Of a stretch of DNA of 7,387 nucleotides, positions 5,445 to 7,387 are shown in pieces (position 1 is the first letter of the stretch; each line of letters begins with the position of its first letter). The notes under the pieces were generated by a model, which saw only the letters and a program-made list of their open reading frames with translations, searched no databases and was not told where the DNA came from. The DNA is from Ignavibacteriales bacterium (lineage in GTDB: Bacteria > Bacteroidota > Ignavibacteria > Ignavibacteriales > Melioribacteraceae). Made by a program: the position numbers and the translations under genes. The stretch is taken from assembly GCA_020059785.1 (NCBI GenBank), contig JAGVBL010000194.1, positions 1 to 7,387 of the forward strand, written 5' to 3'.

Positions 5445-6302
5445 TTATTGAAGATGATATTTGATAAAATGTATGGTGCGTTTAATTATTTCACGAGATT
5501 CATCGTTGTTATCAAGTATATCAAAAGCATGCTGACCGGTTGAATAATTAATAAACTGTATTGGTGAATTATGTGCCAATGCTTGAGAAATATAATTATC
5601 TATTGTCGGCTGAATGTTTGGGACATTATCCTTTCCGGCTTTAACAACGAGTGTTGGTACGTCCCATCGCAGCAGCTCGGGATTTTTCAAAAGTTCCGGG
5701 TAAACAAAGCCAACTTTTTTTGCAACTTCGCTTGCTTTGTTGTTACCTGGGGGCTCAATCATAAAGCCGTAAAAGAAAACCCCGCATTTAATTTTCAAAT
5801 CTGAAGCCAAAAGAGATAATGCAGTTGGAACATTTCCGGAACAGGACCAGATGCAAATTCTGCCGGGGTTGATCATAATTTTTTGTGAGTTAGCAGTGAT
5901 ATAATTAAAAATCTCTTTGATATTTTTTTCCGGCTCACTTGTTTCATATGCAATAGCCGCAACACCAGAGGATGCTATCAATTCACACCACGAACTATAT
6001 GCCCCCATATCTTTTAGCTTAACGCCAAGATTTTTTTGAATTACCGAATCCGGATAACCGAAAACAAAAATAACAGCCGGCAATAAAGTAGTTTCGTCCT
6101 TATTAGGCGGGTAGTAAATGTCGAATGCAAGAGAAACATTTGGGGTATCGTGGTATTTTATTCCCCGCTTAACATCAACTTGATTCATCGCTTGTGTTGA
6201 ATAGACGATTCTGGCCTTGCCAAAATCTTTTTGCTGACCGAACATTTGGTCAAAAGTAACTATTAAAAAAACAGTAAGAAGACTTAAATGTGGGCGATTC
6301 AT
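5445..6302 (-). CDS. Secreted alpha/beta hydrolase (dienelactone-hydrolase/esterase-like)
   Basis: A 285-residue protein starting at the ATG that precedes a signal peptide (residues 1-22, FGQQ at the probable cleavage). An in-frame ATG 36 codons upstream would bury this signal and run through repeat element A; the AAGGAG at 6311-6316 decides for 6302. The body is an alpha/beta hydrolase: a beta strand LLPAVIFVFGYPD (73-85) with the oxyanion-type turn, GVAAIAYETSEP (113-124), the nucleophile elbow ICIWSCSGNVPTALSLL (149-165) with Ser155, VPTLVVKAGKDNVP (215-228) offering Asp225, and GQHAFDI (256-262) with His258. The elbow is S-C-S-G-N instead of G-x-S-x-G, a variant in which the first Gly is Ser and the last is Asn. 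Ester, lactone or peptide substrates are all possible. A DUF4440 lipoprotein gene begins 13 bases after the stop. Confidence 0.88.
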   Translation of the reverse strand: MNRPHLSLLTVFLIVTFDQMFGQQKDFGKARIVYSTQAMNQVDVKRGIKYHDTPNVSLAFDIYYPPNKDETTLLPAVIFVFGYPDSVIQKNLGVKLKDMGAYSSWCELIASSGVAAIAYETSEPEKNIKEIFNYITANSQKIMINPGRICIWSCSGNVPTALSLLASDLKIKCGVFFYGFMIEPPGNNKASEVAKKVGFVYPELLKNPELLRWDVPTLVVKAGKDNVPNIQPTIDNYISQALAHNSPIQFINYSTGQHAFDILDNNDESREIIKRTIHFIKYHLQ

Positions 6303-6310
6303 AAAACTAA

Positions 6311-6316
6311 CTCCTT
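6311..6316 (-). promoter_or_regulatory. Ribosome binding site that fixes the alpha/beta hydrolase start
   Basis: AAGGAG on the minus strand lies 8 bases before the ATG at 6302. It supports this start over the upstream in-frame ATG at 6410, which has no such site, would hide the signal peptide and lies inside a repeat. Confidence 0.8.
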
Positions 6317-6391
6317 CTACAAATTCTTTTACAAACAGATATTTTTTCGTCAAAAGAAAATGAAATAACGTTTTTAGTAACATTTCTACGG

Positions 6392-6420
6392 CTGTCAAGA
6401 ACCATTTCATGTCAGCACAA
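6392..6420. repeat. Intergenic palindromic element A, copy 4
   Basis: CTGTCAAGAACC, ATTTCATGTCAGCACAA. TGTCAAGAA has the partial partner TTCATGTCA, which would read TTCTTGACA in the intact form. The preceding TTTCTACGG and the trailing CAGCACAA are shared with copy 2. It sits in the 203-base gap 6303-6505, 89 bases upstream of the hydrolase start. The rest of that gap shows only the dyad at 6463-6475 and AT-rich sequence. Confidence 0.6.
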
Positions 6421-6462
6421 ATAGAGACAGATATTAAAGAGCACCTTTTTCACATTCCGCAG

Positions 6463-6475
6463 ATAACCAGGTTAT
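6463..6475. promoter_or_regulatory. Small operator-like dyad in the largest gap
   Basis: ATAACC, one base, GGTTAT is a perfect 6+1+6 dyad too tight to form a hairpin. Such sites can bind a dimeric repressor, and the 203-base gap is the most likely place for a promoter of the downstream (lower-coordinate) genes. No matching -10/-35 pair stands out, and a chance dyad of this size is plausible. Confidence 0.2.
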
Positions 6476-6505
6476 TATTTTGCAATCAACAAGATTTATT
6501 GCCGT

Positions 6506-6970
6506 TTATTGCTTGTCGCTATTCCAGATACTATAAGAGCAAATCCATTCTCCATTAGATTGTTTCTTAAAAATATTGATGAACTTTCCAGTATCCTCAA
6601 ATATTTGTCCATCTGCTTTCACTTTTGTTTTTGAATTGTAAACACCTCTGGCAAAGGCCCAATCGCCTAAAACCTCTATATATGGAAGTTCAATATTGTA
6701 TTCCAATTCAAAAGCATCGAATAATTGTTTTGCCCACTTACGAGCAGCTTCTTTGCCTTGAACTATTAGCTGATGTGCTGGTAAAAAACAAACGTCCTCG
6801 CTTTGTACCCCCATGAGTCCTTCAAGATCAGCGGATTTAACCGCAGCCATATATTTTTCAGCCCATGTTTGAATTGCTTTTACATCTTTCTCTGCATCTT
6901 GCTGTGTCTGACATGATGTAAAGAAGAAGATAGGGAATATCATTAGCGCCAAAAAACAATACTTTTTCAT
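6506..6970 (-). CDS. DUF4440/SgcJ-type NTF2-like lipoprotein
   Basis: A 154-residue protein read from the ATG at 6970. An upstream in-frame TTG at 7006 would add 12 residues and encode the ribosome site itself, so it is rejected. The lipoprotein signal ends FFFTSC (Cys20). The NTF2-like domain follows the DUF4440/SgcJ pattern: WAEKYMAAVKSADLEGLMGVQSEDVCFLP (36-64), a GKEAARKWAKQLFDAF helix (72-87), YIEVLGDWAFARGVY (97-111), then GQIFEDTGKFINIFKKQSNGEWICSYSIWNSD (121-152). The GDWAFARG and DTGKF...GEW blocks are characteristic of this branch, which is distinct from the KYYWDS pair at 2187 and 4937. The family includes putative ligand-binding and oxidative or cyclase-like enzymes, and no activity can be given. 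It is followed by the 203-base gap before the alpha/beta hydrolase. Confidence 0.85.
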   Translation of the reverse strand: MKKYCFLALMIFPIFFFTSCQTQQDAEKDVKAIQTWAEKYMAAVKSADLEGLMGVQSEDVCFLPAHQLIVQGKEAARKWAKQLFDAFELEYNIELPYIEVLGDWAFARGVYNSKTKVKADGQIFEDTGKFINIFKKQSNGEWICSYSIWNSDKQ

Positions 6971-6973
6971 AAA

Positions 6974-6981
6974 TCCTCCTT
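6974..6981 (-). promoter_or_regulatory. Strong ribosome binding site fixing the 6970 start
   Basis: AAGGAGGA on the minus strand ends 3 bases before the ATG at 6970, with its GGAGG core 4 bases away. It is the strongest ribosome site in the window and excludes the in-frame TTG further upstream. Confidence 0.8.
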
Positions 6982-7030
6982 CGCTAGTAATTATTTGTTT
7001 GATCAATAGGCAGAACCGCCTTTTTTTGTA

Positions 7031-7060
7031 ATGTCAAGAACCGTTTCTTGACAGCACAAT
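7031..7060. repeat. Intergenic palindromic element A, copy 5 (best preserved)
   Basis: TGTCAAGAA (7032-7040) and TTCTTGACA (7045-7053) are perfect 9-bp inverted repeats around the loop CCGT, followed by GCACAATTATA. This is the only copy with an intact stem and it defines the element. It sits between the ATC-hydrolase-like stop (7082) and the lipoprotein start (6970). Confidence 0.75.
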
Positions 7061-7079
7061 TATACAAAAATATAATTGT
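7056..7079. repeat. AT-rich hairpin abutting element A, after the ATC-hydrolase-like stop
   Basis: ACAATTATA (7056-7064) and TATAATTGT (7071-7079) are perfect 9-bp inverted repeats with a 6-base loop, which is U-rich in the minus-strand RNA. It begins 2 bases after the stop codon. Followed 2 bases later by the perfect A stem (7053-7032), the transcript here would carry two consecutive hairpins. The other A copies have the ACAATTA half but not the second half, so this second stem is local. Confidence 0.5.
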
Positions 7080-7081
7080 CA

Positions 7082-7387
7082 TCATACTTTTTTCGTCCAT
7101 TCAAAGTGGCAGCACTCGTCGCCTTTCATTAAACACTTGGATCTTACTAAGACTTCTCCCTTTTTGCGTGCTGCCGGATAATCACTATAACAGATCATAG
7201 CATATCCAATATCTCCAGCATTTGCCTCGCGGAAAGTCTTTGCCCAGAGACAGTTATAAATTTCTGAAACTCTGCGTTCAGGCGAGGATTCAATTTTTTT
7301 CCACTCTATTACATTTTTCCAGAATTCAGCGTTAGTATTTGAATTAAAATTTTTACCGGGTTCATTTTTAAACCATGCTTCATCTGT
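7082..7387 (-). CDS. C-terminal part of an L-2-amino-thiazoline-4-carboxylate (ATC) hydrolase-like protein
   Basis: The last 101 residues of a protein whose beginning lies beyond the right edge. They read NTNAEFWKNVIEWKKIESSP (17-36), RRVSEIYNCLWAKTFREAN (38-56), IGYAMICYSDYPAARK (60-75) and a final strand-turn VLVRSKCLMKGDECCHFEW (79-97). The C-terminal pattern basic-x-Lys/Thr-x-LM-x-G-D-x-CC-x-F-x-(W/F) and the preceding CYSDYP block match my memory of the ATC hydrolase family, whose founding members open a thiazoline ring on the route to L-cysteine. The V4R (4-vinyl reductase) ligand-binding domain has a similar Cys-rich ending and is the main alternative. Many family members are not proven enzymes. 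No export signal can be judged because the N-terminus is missing. Confidence 0.65.
   Translation of the reverse strand, partial: TDEAWFKNEPGKNFNSNTNAEFWKNVIEWKKIESSPERRVSEIYNCLWAKTFREANAGDIGYAMICYSDYPAARKKGEVLVRSKCLMKGDECCHFEWTKKV

Noticed and set aside
6303..6410. Extension of the alpha/beta hydrolase by 36 residues to an upstream ATG at 6410
   Set aside because: It lacks a ribosome site, would place the signal peptide internally and runs through repeat element A. The ATG at 6302 has a well-spaced AAGGAG.
5571..6816. Plus-strand open frames at 5571-5804 and 6625-6816
   Set aside because: They lie opposite well-supported genes and encode nothing recognisable.
6971..7006. Extension of the lipoprotein at 6506-6970 to an in-frame TTG at 7006
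   Set aside because: The extension encodes the strong AAGGAGGA ribosome site itself and would put residues before a complete lipoprotein signal.
951..7060. CRISPR array made from the recurring ~35-bp elements
   Set aside because: Copies are hundreds to thousands of bases apart with genes between them, spacing is irregular and no cas gene is present.
7045..7079. TTGACA and TATAAT-like hexamers in element A as a plus-strand promoter
   Set aside because: The hexamers arise from the palindrome arms, no gene on the plus strand would be served, and spacing in other copies does not fit.

Overview
The window is an AT-rich stretch of bacterial DNA in which every supportable gene lies on the minus strand: ten complete genes and two cut by the window edges. 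Nearly all starts are preceded by a clear AGGAG-type ribosome binding site. The proteins have Bacteroidota-like lipoprotein signals (ASC, SGC, TSC). Strong Shine-Dalgarno sites together with that protein style suggest a member of the FCB group outside the classical Bacteroidia, for example an Ignavibacteria/Chlorobi-type lineage. This is an inference from style; no phylogenetic marker gene is present.

Read in the direction of transcription (right to left), the layout is: the C-terminal end of an ATC-hydrolase-like protein (7387-7082); an NTF2-like/DUF4440 lipoprotein (6970-6506); a secreted alpha/beta hydrolase (6302-5445); a DUF4440-like lipoprotein (5431-4937); a small secreted beta-rich protein (4867-4367); a secreted metallo-beta-lactamase-fold hydrolase (4317-3397); a SnoaL-like lipoprotein (3342-2800); a DUF4440-like lipoprotein (2687-2187); a second SnoaL-like lipoprotein (2171-1632); a six-helix membrane protein resembling the GPR1/FUN34/YaaH acetate-uptake family (1567-1028); another NTF2-like lipoprotein (919-422); and the N-terminus of a class-C beta-lactamase-like serine hydrolase (330-1). 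Gaps are 13 to about 200 bases, two of them only 13 and 15 bases.

The striking feature is the composition. Six different small NTF2-fold lipoproteins from two or three subfamilies, including two paralogous pairs, are interleaved with three exported hydrolases of unrelated folds. All but two products (the membrane protein and the right-edge protein, whose N-terminus is not visible) carry an export signal. This looks like an envelope or periplasmic small-molecule-processing locus grown by duplication. Its substrate cannot be read from sequence, and co-function of the genes is a hypothesis.

The intergenic spaces carry a second layer of structure. There is a degenerate palindromic element of about 35 bp in five gaps (951, 2716, 3361, 6392, 7031), a different GTCGTCAAGGA-type hairpin placed just after two stop codons (984-1011 and 2766-2789), and a third, GTAGAnACG-type palindrome (4900-4927). 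No tRNA, rRNA, CRISPR array, transposase or phage gene was seen, and no stretch longer than about 200 bases lacks a gene.
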